A DNA stretch of 64,000 bases, taken from Flavobacteriaceae bacterium. Its GTDB lineage: Bacteria; Bacteroidota; Bacteroidia; Flavobacteriales; Flavobacteriaceae. The translations under genes and the position numbers were made by a program. The notes below the pieces were generated by a model. The model made no database searches, was not told the DNA's origin, and was given only the letters and a program-made list of their open reading frames with translations. The stretch is from positions 1 to 64,000 of the forward strand of contig JAKISG010000001.1 in the NCBI GenBank assembly GCA_021648755.1, read 5' to 3'. How positions within the stretch are numbered: the first letter of the stretch is position 1; each line of letters begins with the position of its first letter. This document shows positions 35,960 through 45,930 of the stretch, one piece after another.

Positions 35960-37603
35960 TTAATTAAAAAGTTCTTCAATAATTTTACCCGTATTTCCGT
36001 TCGGAAACTCTATTTTTAATAAACTAGAAATAGTAGGCGCAATATCTGTTATCGGAATATATTTTTTTGAATTACCTTGTTTAACTCCATAACCATAAAA
36101 AATTAATGGCACATGTGTATCGTAACTAAATCCAGTACTGTGCTCAGAACCTTTACTGTGGTAAGTAACGGTATTTGGTTGAGGTATTAAAATAATATCA
36201 CCAGATAATTTTTGATTATAACCGTTTTGTACATAATGTAAAATACCTTGTGTAAAATTAGTAGTTTGTAAAGTTTTGGCAGTAACACATCTTGCGATAC
36301 CTTTAAAATTAATTAAATCATCTACTAACTTTTCAGCAACTTCATTACTTGTTAAATTTAAATGATTTAGAGCCTTTTTATCAAAGAAAATTTGAAAATT
36401 TGAAATATTTTTTATTAAACTAGAAGTTTTAAAATATTTTAAAGTTAATTTATTTGCATATTCTTTAAAAGCATTGTTATCAAAATATCTTGACGGGATT
36501 TTTAAAGACTCTAAATATGTATAAGAACTTAAAGCACCATGATCAGCGGTTAAAAAGAGTGTATATTTATGCTTACCGATTTGACCGTCTAAAAATTTTA
36601 TAAAATTAGCTAAATCTTGATCTAAGCGTAAATAAGTATCTTCAATCTCTTTAGAGTCAACTCCAAAAGTATGCCCAATATAGTCTGTACTCGAAAAACT
36701 AACGCTTAAAAAATCGGTTACTATACCTTTTCCTAGATTTTCACCTATAATAGTTGCTTTTGCAAAATCTACTAAAAGCGAATTTCCAAAAGGAGTAGAT
36801 CGTATTAGACCATAATCCTTATTCGTTTTAAAAATAGTTGGTAAATCGTACGGAAAAGTAACCTTATCACTACCTTTTAAAGGTTTTTCATAATCATTAT
36901 TATCTTCAATACTTTCAGTATAGGTATTACTATTATATAATGTTTTCCAAGGTTTTTTTAAATAATTAGAAACTATATTACTATTATTAAAATTAATTAC
37001 CCATTTAGGCAATTTATCCATATAATATGAACTTGTAATAAATTTACCCTCATTTTTTCCTTTAAACCAATAAGCTGCATTTGCTGTATGACCAACGGGT
37101 AAGATTGATGCTCTATCCTTTAAACTAATACCAATAGCTTTACCTTTATTATTTTGTGCTAAATGTAATTGGTCAGAAAGAGTGGTAACCTGTAACTTAC
37201 TTGGTGATTTACCTCCGTTATTACTACCAACTGCTTTGAAATTAATATCATCTACACAATAAATAGATTTGTTAGTGACTTTATCAAACCAATAATTACC
37301 TATAATACCATGATTATCAGGAGTGGTGCCAGTATAAATCGAAGCGTGACCAACTGCCGTGTGTGTTGGTACATAGTTAAAATGAACATTCTCACAGTTA
37401 AAACCGTTATTTATTAATTTTTTAAAACCAGCATCACTGTATTTATCGTAAAAACGAATTAAATAGTCATAACGCATTTGATCTATAACTATACCAATAA
37501 CTAATTTTGGTCTATTCGTAAAATTATCGTTTGTAATTTTCTTTTGACCAGTGCATTGTAAAAATAATATTAAAATAAGTAGTTTTAAAAAAGCGTTTTT
37601 CAT
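35960..37603 (-). CDS. PafA-type alkaline phosphatase, lipoprotein
   Basis: This 547-residue member of the alkaline phosphatase superfamily matches flavobacterial PafA. The metal-binding Asp is in GIVIDQMRYDYL, the nucleophile Thr in VPTHTAVGHASIYTG, the Asn in GNYWFD, and the Lys-x-Arg pair of PafA in SLKDRASILP. LTADHGA and GSEHSTGFSYDTHVPL supply further metal ligands. The N-terminus (LLILILFLQC) looks like a lipoprotein signal, suggesting membrane attachment at the envelope. It releases phosphate from phosphomonoesters. A TATTTTTG -7 box lies at 37618-37625 on the minus strand. Confidence 0.9.
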   Translation of the reverse strand: MKNAFLKLLILILFLQCTGQKKITNDNFTNRPKLVIGIVIDQMRYDYLIRFYDKYSDAGFKKLINNGFNCENVHFNYVPTHTAVGHASIYTGTTPDNHGIIGNYWFDKVTNKSIYCVDDINFKAVGSNNGGKSPSKLQVTTLSDQLHLAQNNKGKAIGISLKDRASILPVGHTANAAYWFKGKNEGKFITSSYYMDKLPKWVINFNNSNIVSNYLKKPWKTLYNSNTYTESIEDNNDYEKPLKGSDKVTFPYDLPTIFKTNKDYGLIRSTPFGNSLLVDFAKATIIGENLGKGIVTDFLSVSFSSTDYIGHTFGVDSKEIEDTYLRLDQDLANFIKFLDGQIGKHKYTLFLTADHGALSSYTYLESLKIPSRYFDNNAFKEYANKLTLKYFKTSSLIKNISNFQIFFDKKALNHLNLTSNEVAEKLVDDLINFKGIARCVTAKTLQTTNFTQGILHYVQNGYNQKLSGDIILIPQPNTVTYHSKGSEHSTGFSYDTHVPLIFYGYGVKQGNSKKYIPITDIAPTISSLLKIEFPNGNTGKIIEELFN

Positions 37604-37696
37604 TTTAAAAAATTTATCAAAAATAACTTATATTTTTTAAATAATTAAGCTCTTTATAAAATGATAACATTACTTTTTATATTTTAGCATTTCTAT

Positions 37697-38437
37697 ATGA
37701 ATTATATTGAACACATAGGTAAATATTTTGCTATGTTAGGTCAAGTATTTAAAAGACCGCAAAAAGGCAAAATTTTTAAAGAAGCATTATTTAGAGAATT
37801 AGACGATTTAGGTAATAAATCGTTAGGCATTGCCGCATTTATTGCTTTTTTTGTTGGCGGTGTCGTTGCTATACAAACTGCTTTGAACGTTGACAACCCA
37901 TTAATCCCAAAGTATCTTATAGGTTTTGCTACAAAACGCTCTATTATTTTAGAGTTTGCACCCACATTTGTATCTATTATTTTGGCAGGTAAAGTAGGCT
38001 CTTTTATAACTTCAAGCATTGGCACAATGCGAGTTACAGAGCAAATTGATGCATTAGAAGTTATGGGAATTAATTCTCTGAACCATTTAGTTTTACCTAA
38101 AATTATAGCTGCAGTTTTCTTTTATCCGTTTATTATATCAATTGCCATGTTTTTAGGTATTTTTGGAGGTTATGTTGCAGGAAGCTTAACAGGTCTGTTT
38201 TCGACGGTAGATTATATTTATGGAATTCAGTTAGAATTTAATTCATTCTTTGTAGCCTATGCAATAATTAAAACAATGGTTTTTGCATTTGTTATTGCTA
38301 CAGTACCTTCTTATCATGGTTACTATGTAAAAGGTGGCTCATTAGAAGTAGGTAGAGCAAGTACACAGGCTGTAGTTTGGACAAGTGTTATTATTATTTT
38401 ATTAAATTATTTTTTAACCCAAATGCTTTTAGGATGA
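37697..38437 (+). CDS. MlaE-family ABC transporter permease
   Basis: This 246-residue membrane protein is the permease of an Mla-type phospholipid transporter. It shows the MlaE/YrbE pattern: AFFVGGVVAIQTALN, FAPTFVSIILAGKVGSFITSSIGTM and EQIDALEVMGINSLNHLVLP. Such systems move phospholipids between outer and inner membranes with an MCE-domain protein; no MCE gene is adjacent here. Its stop overlaps the start of the ATPase gene (ATGA). Confidence 0.92.
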   Translation: MNYIEHIGKYFAMLGQVFKRPQKGKIFKEALFRELDDLGNKSLGIAAFIAFFVGGVVAIQTALNVDNPLIPKYLIGFATKRSIILEFAPTFVSIILAGKVGSFITSSIGTMRVTEQIDALEVMGINSLNHLVLPKIIAAVFFYPFIISIAMFLGIFGGYVAGSLTGLFSTVDYIYGIQLEFNSFFVAYAIIKTMVFAFVIATVPSYHGYYVKGGSLEVGRASTQAVVWTSVIIILLNYFLTQMLLG

Positions 38438-39198
38438 TTGAAGTTAAAGATATACATAAGTCGTTTGGAGAAGCACATATCTTAAAAGGTATTTCGGCAA
38501 CTTTTGAAAAAGGTAAAACAAGTTTAATTATTGGTCAAAGTGGCTCTGGTAAAACTGTTTTTATAAAATCAATGTTAGGCTTGCATATACCCGAAGAAGG
38601 AGATATTTGTTATGACGGAATTAATTACAACGATATGTCAACCGATGCCCGTAGAGATTTACGTAAAGAGATAGGTATGGTTTTTCAAGGTTCTGCATTA
38701 TTTGACTCTTCAACAGTTGAAGAGAATGTGATGTTTCCACTAAAAATGTTTACTATGCAAACCAAAGCAGAAATGTTAGAACGAGTTAACTTTGTTTTAA
38801 ACAGAGTAGATTTAAATAATGCTAACGGTAAATATCCCGCAGAACTTTCTGGTGGTATGCAAAAACGTGTAGCTATTGCAAGAGCGATAGTAATGAACCC
38901 TAAGTACTTATTTTGTGACGAACCTAATTCTGGTCTTGACCCAAGAACAGCAATTTTAATAGATAATTTAATTCAAGAAATAACAGATGAATATAATATC
39001 ATTACTATAATTAATACACACGATATGAATTCAGTTATGGAAATTGGTGAAAAAATTATTTTTTTAGAAAACGGATTAAAAGCATGGGAAGGTACCAATA
39101 AAGATATCTTTAAAACCGATAATAAAGCAGTAACCAGTTTTGTATATTCTTCTAATCTATTTAAAAAAGTACGCCAAGCATATTTAATGGAGGGGTAG
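38434..39198 (+). CDS. MlaF-like ABC transporter ATP-binding protein
   Basis: This 254-residue ATPase is the partner of the MlaE-like permease. Walker A is IGQSGSGKTV, the signature is LSGGMQKRVAIARA and Walker B is YLFCDEPNSGLDP; the NSGLD D-loop is typical of MlaF. The ATG at 38434 overlaps the permease stop by four bases, so the longer frame from 38377 is not used. The H-loop (INTHDM) is present. Confidence 0.94.
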   Translation: MIEVKDIHKSFGEAHILKGISATFEKGKTSLIIGQSGSGKTVFIKSMLGLHIPEEGDICYDGINYNDMSTDARRDLRKEIGMVFQGSALFDSSTVEENVMFPLKMFTMQTKAEMLERVNFVLNRVDLNNANGKYPAELSGGMQKRVAIARAIVMNPKYLFCDEPNSGLDPRTAILIDNLIQEITDEYNIITIINTHDMNSVMEIGEKIIFLENGLKAWEGTNKDIFKTDNKAVTSFVYSSNLFKKVRQAYLMEG

Positions 39199-39211
39199 TT
39201 TAATTATCAAT

Positions 39212-39838
39212 TTAAGATAACAACTGCTTTAAAGCTTCTTTTTTACTAATTTTTGGTGGCTCAGCATTTTTATTATATTCTAGCCTCCAACCAAAAGTAC
39301 CTACCATTTGTTCCATAATATTTATAGCTTCTAAAGCCTTTGTTTGTGCCGATTGTAATAAAGGTGAATCTGGTATTTTTTCAGCAATATTTTGTTTTAT
39401 TTTTTTATTGAGTTCGGTTAATTCTTCAGCATCAAATTTATTGAATAACCCGTTTTGAACATCATAAAACTCAACATCCGTTTCCATACTAAGTACTTCT
39501 GGTTCAGGAAAAAAAGTGACTTTAATTAATCGTTTCTCCGGATTTGATTCAAATACTATTTTTCGCATATCAAAACCAATAAAAACCCTTGCATTTGCAA
39601 GAACTATAGCTTTTTTCTTACTAGAAATCATGTTTAATAAAGAATTTTTAACATCCGAAAAATGCATAACTTCATTAAAATCACCTTCTACAGTAATTAA
39701 TTTTGAGACATTGCGAATTTTTTCTAATAAAATAACTGAACGCTCTTTAGATTTGGTTTTAAAAAATATCTTTTTTACAAATAGATAGTAAATAGCTAAT
39801 GCCAAAACGCCAAAAATAAAACCAAAAATAAAATCCAT
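39212..39838 (-). CDS. DUF4230 domain-containing membrane-anchored protein
   Basis: This 208-residue protein has an N-terminal membrane helix (about residues 3-21) and a DUF4230 domain (KLITVEGDFNEVMHF; VLANARVFIGFDMRKI; EFYDVQNGLFNKFDAEE). The function of this family is unknown. It is convergent with the mlaF-like gene, 13 bases away, and its ATG lies four bases after a -7 box. Confidence 0.85.
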   Translation of the reverse strand: MDFIFGFIFGVLALAIYYLFVKKIFFKTKSKERSVILLEKIRNVSKLITVEGDFNEVMHFSDVKNSLLNMISSKKKAIVLANARVFIGFDMRKIVFESNPEKRLIKVTFFPEPEVLSMETDVEFYDVQNGLFNKFDAEELTELNKKIKQNIAEKIPDSPLLQSAQTKALEAINIMEQMVGTFGWRLEYNKNAEPPKISKKEALKQLLS

Positions 39839-39850
39839 ATTACAAAGTTA
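39839..39850 (-). promoter_or_regulatory. TAACTTTG -7 box four bases before the DUF4230 start codon
   Basis: On the minus strand TAACTTTG (39850-39843) is followed by TAAT and the ATG, the same spacing and the same four bases as at manA. Confidence 0.5.
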
Positions 39851-39974
39851 AATGAAAAAAACAAATTTTAACTAATACTTTATATAAAACCTTAAATTTG
39901 CAAGAGTATTTCTGCTATAAGGCTAATGACCGTCACCTTGTGAGTTTAAGATAAAATCAAAAAAAGCAACCAAT

Positions 39975-41276
39975 TTAATTGTCTTTTGCAGCCTTTTTTT
40001 TCTCTTTTTCTATTTCTTTTCTTTTTCTTTTTTCTTCTTTCTCTAATGTTTTTGTTGCTTTTTCTTCTTTTTTCTCCTCTTTTTCTAGTTTGTCAAATTT
40101 AATTTTATCAGTAATTTCTTCTTTTTGTAATGTTAAAACGCGTTCTACATTTTGATAATAGCCATCTTTATTTGGGTTGTCATTAGACATTTTTGCATAT
40201 CCGTTTTTATAATATTTTAATGCTTTTTTATAGAAGTTTCCTGACTCGTAGTATTTACCTATATAATAATCTCCAATAGGTGATTCAGGATATAACCTAT
40301 TAATCATTTTACCAAACTCCTCTAAATAATCACCATCTTCTTTGTCCATAATAATACCTTCAATAGCAAAAATATCTTTTTCTCTAATTTTTATATTTGC
40401 CCCAAACAAATATTCAATATCGACATATTTTTTTTCCAAATATTCAATGGCATCTGGCGGACTCATATGTGCAATTTTTTTCTTATACTCCTCTTTTGAT
40501 ATCGCAGAAAACTGATCAAAAACAAAAGCTAACGAATTCGATATACCTTGACCAATTGATGAAACTATAGTTGCATTATTTATCTCATCGTAGCGATAAT
40601 CAAAGTTTTCATTTTGAGAAGTTTTTAATAGGGCATCTACATTTTTAATTAACTCATGCTTTTTAGTCCCATTATATTCTCCAGAAATAATATAATAAAA
40701 AGTATTATTTTCTATGGTTGGTATTTTACTGTGTAACATGGCATTAATATCTAAAGCATAACTTGGATTCAAATTAACATAAGCATTAAAAGCAGGGTCC
40801 TCTTCAATTAAAAAATAATTAATAAAATTAGCAGTTAAAGTATTGCCAACAATTGATTTAAATGGCGAAATACGATAATTAACATCCATATAATTCAATA
40901 CTTCATTTCTTATGAACCGATAAAAATGGGTGCTTTTCTCAGTTGGCATACTTGTAATTTTATTATAGGCACAATCTTCATAGCGTTCTCGTTTCTGGTT
41001 TTGAACAATACCGACAATTATTTGTTCTGGCGCTTTATCTTTATTTGCGAATAATTTAGCATTAGCAACATAAACATCAAATAAAAACTCACTGTCTAGA
41101 ATAATTGTTAGCGGATACATTCTATCTGGACTATCTTCATAAGATTTTGGTACATAAATTTTTAATAATCTTACCGTACTTAATTCATCTGAATTAAATT
41201 CTTTAATAGTTGTTTCTTGAGCATAAAATGGAAGACTAATAAATAGCACAACCAAGTATATAAAATATTTTTTCAT
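39975..41276 (-). CDS. Exported alpha/beta-hydrolase-fold protein, probable pseudo-esterase
   Basis: This 433-residue protein has a signal peptide (MKKYFIYLVVLFISLPFYAQ) and an esterase-D-like domain (about residues 22-260). At the nucleophile elbow, where active relatives have G-x-S-x, it reads VGNTLTANF, so the expected Ser is Thr136. The catalytic serine is thus missing and the domain may not hydrolyse esters. A C-terminal region with TPR-like text (YYIGKYYESGNFYKKALKYYKNG) follows and the protein ends in a long Lys/Glu tail. Role unknown. Confidence 0.8.
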   Translation of the reverse strand: MKKYFIYLVVLFISLPFYAQETTIKEFNSDELSTVRLLKIYVPKSYEDSPDRMYPLTIILDSEFLFDVYVANAKLFANKDKAPEQIIVGIVQNQKRERYEDCAYNKITSMPTEKSTHFYRFIRNEVLNYMDVNYRISPFKSIVGNTLTANFINYFLIEEDPAFNAYVNLNPSYALDINAMLHSKIPTIENNTFYYIISGEYNGTKKHELIKNVDALLKTSQNENFDYRYDEINNATIVSSIGQGISNSLAFVFDQFSAISKEEYKKKIAHMSPPDAIEYLEKKYVDIEYLFGANIKIREKDIFAIEGIIMDKEDGDYLEEFGKMINRLYPESPIGDYYIGKYYESGNFYKKALKYYKNGYAKMSNDNPNKDGYYQNVERVLTLQKEEITDKIKFDKLEKEEKKEEKATKTLEKEEKRKRKEIEKEKKKAAKDN

Positions 41277-41374
41277 TTTTATAAATTTTTTAAAAGTTCG
41301 AAGATAGTATTTTTAAATGAATTTTTGTTTTTAAAAAATACCTATCTTTACAACGTCTATAAACAACTAAAATT

Positions 41375-42214
41375 ATGCCAAAAATTAATTGGAAAACAGT
41401 AAAAAAATATCAAGATATAACGTATCAAAAATGCGGTGCTGTAGCACGAATTGCTTTTAATAGACCAGATGTACGTAACGCATTTAGACCTAAAACAACT
41501 AGTGAACTTTACGATGCTTTTTATGATGCAAATGAAGACATAAATATTGGTGTTGTTTTATTAAGTAGCGAAGGTCCCTCTAGCAAAGATGGTATTTATT
41601 CATTTTGTAGTGGTGGTGATCAAAATGCTCGAGGTAAAGAAGGCTATGTTGGCGAAGATGGTTATCACAGGCTAAATATTTTAGAAGTACAGCGTTTAAT
41701 TCGGTTTATGCCAAAAGCAGTAATTGCAGTTGTTAATGGTTGGGCTGTTGGTGGTGGACATAGTTTGCATGTAGTATGTGATTTGACTTTAGCCTCAAAA
41801 GAGCATGCTATTTTTAAACAAACCGATGCAGATGTAACTAGTTTTGATGGTGGCTACGGCTCTGCTTATTTGGCAAAAATGGTTGGTCAGAAAAAGGCTC
41901 GTGAAATTTTCTTTTTAGGCAAAAACTATACCGCACAAGAAGCGTATGAAATGGGCATGGTAAATGCAGTAGTGCCACACAATGAATTAGAAACTGAAGC
42001 CTACAAGTGGGCGCAAGAAATAGCAGCAAAATCACCAATATCTATAAAAATGTTAAAATTTGCTATGAATTTAACCGATGATGGTATGGTTGGACAACAA
42101 GTTTTTGCAGGTGAAGCAACAAGATTAGCTTACATGACAGATGAAGCAAAAGAAGGTAGAAATGCATTTTTAGAAAAAAGAAAACCTAACTTTGATAAAA
42201 AGTGGATTCCATAA
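41375..42214 (+). CDS. menB: 1,4-dihydroxy-2-naphthoyl-CoA synthase
   Basis: MenB closes the second ring in menaquinone synthesis. The crotonase fold is clear, with FCSGGDQNARGKEGY, VNGWAVGGGHSLHVVCDLTLAS and DADVTSFDGGYGSAYLAKMVG. Menaquinone is the quinone that NQR and the nitrate reductase would use here. The 279-residue length is normal. An FAH-family gene follows 43 bases later. Confidence 0.96.
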   Translation: MPKINWKTVKKYQDITYQKCGAVARIAFNRPDVRNAFRPKTTSELYDAFYDANEDINIGVVLLSSEGPSSKDGIYSFCSGGDQNARGKEGYVGEDGYHRLNILEVQRLIRFMPKAVIAVVNGWAVGGGHSLHVVCDLTLASKEHAIFKQTDADVTSFDGGYGSAYLAKMVGQKKAREIFFLGKNYTAQEAYEMGMVNAVVPHNELETEAYKWAQEIAAKSPISIKMLKFAMNLTDDGMVGQQVFAGEATRLAYMTDEAKEGRNAFLEKRKPNFDKKWIP

Positions 42215-42257
42215 AATTGTTTATTGGTATCTGTTTATTTGAACGCAAATTAAGAAA

Positions 42258-42866
42258 ATGAAAATAATCTGTATAGGCAGAAATTATGCCAAACATATAG
42301 AAGAATTAGCTACTGAAAAACCAACAGAACCAGTGGTTTTTTTAAAACCAAATTCTGCTATTTTACCAAAAAAGACGCCTTTTTTTATCCCTTCATGGTC
42401 TAATAAAATTCATTATGAAGTTGAGGTCTTAGTTAAAATAAATAGAGTTGGTAAATATATAGAAGTAAAGTTTGCTCATAAATATTACGATGAAATAGGC
42501 TTAGGTATAGATTTTACAGATAGAGAATTACAAAATAAACTAAAAGAAAAAGGCTTGCCATGGGAGAAAGCAAAAGCATTTGATGGTTCAGCTGTAATAG
42601 GTAATTTTTATGATAAATCTAAATTTGATTTAAACAACTTATCCTTTCAATTACATAAAAATGACAAAATAGTTCAAGATGGCAATACAAAAAATATGCT
42701 CTGGAAAATAGAGGAGTTAATTGCTTATACCTCTCAATATTTTACCTTAAAAAAAGGAGATATTATATTTACTGGTACGCCTGCAGGAGTTGGTAGTGTA
42801 AAAGAAAATGATGTTTTAATTGGTCTAATTGAAGACAAAAAATGTTTTAATGTAAAGGTAAAATAA
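42258..42866 (+). CDS. Fumarylacetoacetate hydrolase-family protein
   Basis: This 202-residue protein has the FAH fold with its metal-binding acidic residues (HYEVEVLVKI; GLGIDFTDRELQNKLKEKG; GDIIFTGTPAGVG). Such proteins are acylpyruvate hydrolases or oxaloacetate-type decarboxylases; the substrate is not evident. It ends three bases from the convergent leuS stop, with no terminator between them. Confidence 0.88.
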   Translation: MKIICIGRNYAKHIEELATEKPTEPVVFLKPNSAILPKKTPFFIPSWSNKIHYEVEVLVKINRVGKYIEVKFAHKYYDEIGLGIDFTDRELQNKLKEKGLPWEKAKAFDGSAVIGNFYDKSKFDLNNLSFQLHKNDKIVQDGNTKNMLWKIEELIAYTSQYFTLKKGDIIFTGTPAGVGSVKENDVLIGLIEDKKCFNVKVK

Positions 42867-42869
42867 ATT

Positions 42870-45764
42870 TTAACCAACAATATTAACAATCTTGCCAGGT
42901 ATAACAATTACTTTTTTAGGTGTTCTGCCATCTAATTGTTTTTGTGTACGCTCATCAGTCATAACTGCTTTTTCAATTTCTTCTTTGCTTAAATCTAAAG
43001 ATAAATCTAAGGTAAAACGCATTTTTCCGTTAAATGAGATAGGGTATGTTTTATTACTTTCTACTAAATAACTCGCATCAAAAATAGGGTAAGTAACCGT
43101 AGAGATAGACGTTATATGACCTAATTTTGACCATAATTCTTCGGTGATATGTGGTGCATAAGGCGATAATAATATCAATAAGGGCTCTAAAATTTTGCGA
43201 TGATTACATTTTTGTTGTGTTAGTTCATTAACAGCAATCATAAAAGTACTTACCGATGTATTAAATGAAAAATTACTTATATCGTCTTCTACTTTTTGTA
43301 TGGTTTTATGTAGTGTTTTTAAAGACGCTTTACTTGGCGAATCTTCGCGAACTTGTACAATCCCATTTTCATCGATGTTATACAGTCTCCATAATTTTTT
43401 CAAGAAAGAATACACCCCAGAAATACCTGCAGTCTTCCACGGTTTAGATTGCTCTAATGGTCCTAAAAACATTTCGAACAAACGTAAAGCATCTGCGCCA
43501 TATTCTTTACATATTAAATCAGGGTTAACGACATTGTATTTAGATTTAGACATTTTTTCGACCTCCCTACCTACGATGTATTTGTTGTCTTCTAGAATAA
43601 ATACCGCATTATTATATTCTTTTCTAGATTTCTTAAAAATCTCAATATCTAATTCATTAGAGGTGTTTATAAAAGAGACATCTATATGAATAGACTGATA
43701 CATAAGCCCTTTTAAACTATCATTCCAGTTACTAGATTTTAATTCTTCTTCTTTTAGTGTTAAATTTTGATTACTTAATATTTTTTTAAAAATATTTTTT
43801 GATATAAATTGACCTGTATAAACTAACCTATAAACAAATGCACTCTCGCCCAAAATCATCCCTTGATTAATCAGTTTTTTAGCGAATTCTTTTTTAGGCA
43901 CTAATTGTAAGTCGTATAAAAATTTTTGCCAAAAACGGGCGTATAATAAATGCCCTGTTGCGTGTTCTGAACCGCCAATATACAGGTCAACATCTTGCCA
44001 ATAATTCAATGCTTCCGCAGCAGCAAAATCTTTACTATTATGTGCATCCATATAACGATTAAAATACCAAGAACTGCCTGCCCAGCCTGGCATTGTGTTT
44101 AGTTCTAATGAAAAAACTGTCTTTCCATCAACTAACTGAACATTGACCACTGAACACCGCTTACTATCCCAGGCCCAAGTATTTGCATTTCCTAAAGGAG
44201 GCTTTCCGTCACTGGTTGGTAGGTAATTTTCTACTTTTGGTAATAAGATTGGTAAATGTTTTTTAGCAATCATTTGAGGCATTCCGTTTTTGTAATATAC
44301 AGGGAACGGTTCTCCCCAATATCGCTGTCTAGAAAAAACAGCATCTCGCAAACGATAATTTATTTTTTGATAACCAATACCTTGTTTTTCCAGTTCATAA
44401 ATAACGGTTTTAAACGCTTTTTTATAAGGCAAGCCTGTTAAGAAATCGGAATTGGTAATTTTTGTATTTCCTTTACCTTCAAAAGCTTGTTCCGAAATAT
44501 CAATGCCTTCAAATATATTTGGAATTTCTATATTAAAATATTTTGCAAAATCGTAATCGCGTTGATCGCCACAAGGAACAGCCATAACTGCACCTGTACC
44601 ATAACTTGCCAATACATAATCGCCAATATAAATAGGAATCGGTTTTTTGGTAAACGGATGCTCTGCATACGCACCTGTAAAACAACCAGAAACGGTTTTC
44701 ACATCACTCATTCTGTCGCGTTCACTACGTTTTAATGTAGATTTTATGTAGGTCTCTACTTCTTTTTTTTGTGCTAGAGTTGTTATTTTAGAAACTAATT
44801 CATGCTCTGGTGCTAATGTTATAAAGCTTACTCCAAAAATAGTATCTGGCCTTGTAGTAAATACCGCAATGTTGAATGTTGAATGTTGAATGTTGAATTG
44901 CAGGTGAGCACCTTGGCTTCTCCCAATCCAATTGGTTTGTATATCTTTTATTGGTTGTGGCCAATCTATGGTTTCTAAATCGTCTAACAAACGTTGCGCA
45001 TATGCAGTAATCCGCATAGACCATTGTTTCATTTTTTTTTGAATAACAGGGTGTCCACCACGCTCAGAAACACCATTTACAATTTCGTCATTTGCCAAAA
45101 CTGTTCCTAATTCGGCACACCAATTTACTGTAGTTTCACTTAGGTAGGTCATTCTATACTTTAGTAAAAATGTTTGTTTTTCAATTTCCGAAAAATTTTT
45201 CCAATTTGATGCTGTTATCTGTGGTGTATCTTCATTACACGGAGAATTTACTTTTTTGTTTCCATGGCGTTCTAACTCCTTTATAAGTTCTTTAATGGGT
45301 ACTGCTTTATTATCTATATTACAATAATAGGCGTTAAATAATTCCGTAAAAAACCATTGTGTGTATTTATAAAAATCAGGGCTAGATGTTCTTAATTCCC
45401 TAGACCAATCAAATGAAAATCCTATGCGGTCTAGTTGTTTTCTATAAGTAGCAATATTAACTTCGGTAGTTTTTGCAGGGTGTTGCCCAGTTTGTATTGC
45501 ATATTGCTCTGCTGGCAAACCAAAGCTATCATAACCTTGCGGGTGTAAAACATTAAAGCCTTTGTGGCGTTTATATCGGGCATAAATATCACTTGCAATA
45601 TACCCTAACGGATGACCAACATGTAAACCTGCACCGCTTGGGTAGGGAAACATATCTAAGACATAATACTTTGGCTTATCACTTGTATTATAGGTTTTAA
45701 AAGTTTGATTTTTTGCCCAATACTTTTGCCATTTTTCTTCTATCTCGTTGTGGAAATATTTCAT
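42870..45764 (-). CDS. leuS: Leucine-tRNA ligase
   Basis: This class I synthetase of 964 residues starts MKYFHNEIEEKWQKYW; a ten-residue upstream extension is rejected. The HIGH motif is HVGH (residues 48-51) within PYPSGAGLHVGHPLGY, and KMSKS is at about residue 736. The long segment before KMSKS (GQFISKNIFKKIL...) is a Bacteroidota-type insertion. In the editing-domain region the protein contains QFNIQHSTFNIA, encoded by four tandem copies of a 7-base unit. A TATCTTTG -7 box lies at 45792-45799 on the minus strand. Confidence 0.95.
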   Translation of the reverse strand: MKYFHNEIEEKWQKYWAKNQTFKTYNTSDKPKYYVLDMFPYPSGAGLHVGHPLGYIASDIYARYKRHKGFNVLHPQGYDSFGLPAEQYAIQTGQHPAKTTEVNIATYRKQLDRIGFSFDWSRELRTSSPDFYKYTQWFFTELFNAYYCNIDNKAVPIKELIKELERHGNKKVNSPCNEDTPQITASNWKNFSEIEKQTFLLKYRMTYLSETTVNWCAELGTVLANDEIVNGVSERGGHPVIQKKMKQWSMRITAYAQRLLDDLETIDWPQPIKDIQTNWIGRSQGAHLQFNIQHSTFNIAVFTTRPDTIFGVSFITLAPEHELVSKITTLAQKKEVETYIKSTLKRSERDRMSDVKTVSGCFTGAYAEHPFTKKPIPIYIGDYVLASYGTGAVMAVPCGDQRDYDFAKYFNIEIPNIFEGIDISEQAFEGKGNTKITNSDFLTGLPYKKAFKTVIYELEKQGIGYQKINYRLRDAVFSRQRYWGEPFPVYYKNGMPQMIAKKHLPILLPKVENYLPTSDGKPPLGNANTWAWDSKRCSVVNVQLVDGKTVFSLELNTMPGWAGSSWYFNRYMDAHNSKDFAAAEALNYWQDVDLYIGGSEHATGHLLYARFWQKFLYDLQLVPKKEFAKKLINQGMILGESAFVYRLVYTGQFISKNIFKKILSNQNLTLKEEELKSSNWNDSLKGLMYQSIHIDVSFINTSNELDIEIFKKSRKEYNNAVFILEDNKYIVGREVEKMSKSKYNVVNPDLICKEYGADALRLFEMFLGPLEQSKPWKTAGISGVYSFLKKLWRLYNIDENGIVQVREDSPSKASLKTLHKTIQKVEDDISNFSFNTSVSTFMIAVNELTQQKCNHRKILEPLLILLSPYAPHITEELWSKLGHITSISTVTYPIFDASYLVESNKTYPISFNGKMRFTLDLSLDLSKEEIEKAVMTDERTQKQLDGRTPKKVIVIPGKIVNIVG
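44870..44897 (-). repeat. Heptanucleotide tandem repeat inside leuS
   Basis: Four perfect copies of TGTTGAA (plus strand; TTCAACA on the coding strand) fill 44870-44897. They encode a stretch just before the conserved VFTTRPDT segment of LeuRS. Because the unit is 7 bases, loss or gain of one copy would shift the frame of an essential gene, whereas three copies keep it. Confidence 0.85.
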
Positions 45765-45930
45765 TTTTTTATTTTTTCGCAAATTATTGTGCAAAGATAA
45801 ACTTATACCCTATAACCAATCCTAATAAATAAAAAATAATTTAGAATTAAATGCAAAAACAGGGTTTTTTTAGTTGAATCTACCATAGACTAAATTTTAT
45901 GTAAATACTTAATTTAACTAATAAATACCT

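Noticed and set aside
43300..43689. A 129-residue plus-strand ORF within leuS
   Set aside because: It is a shadow of the well-supported leuS frame and shows no family features.
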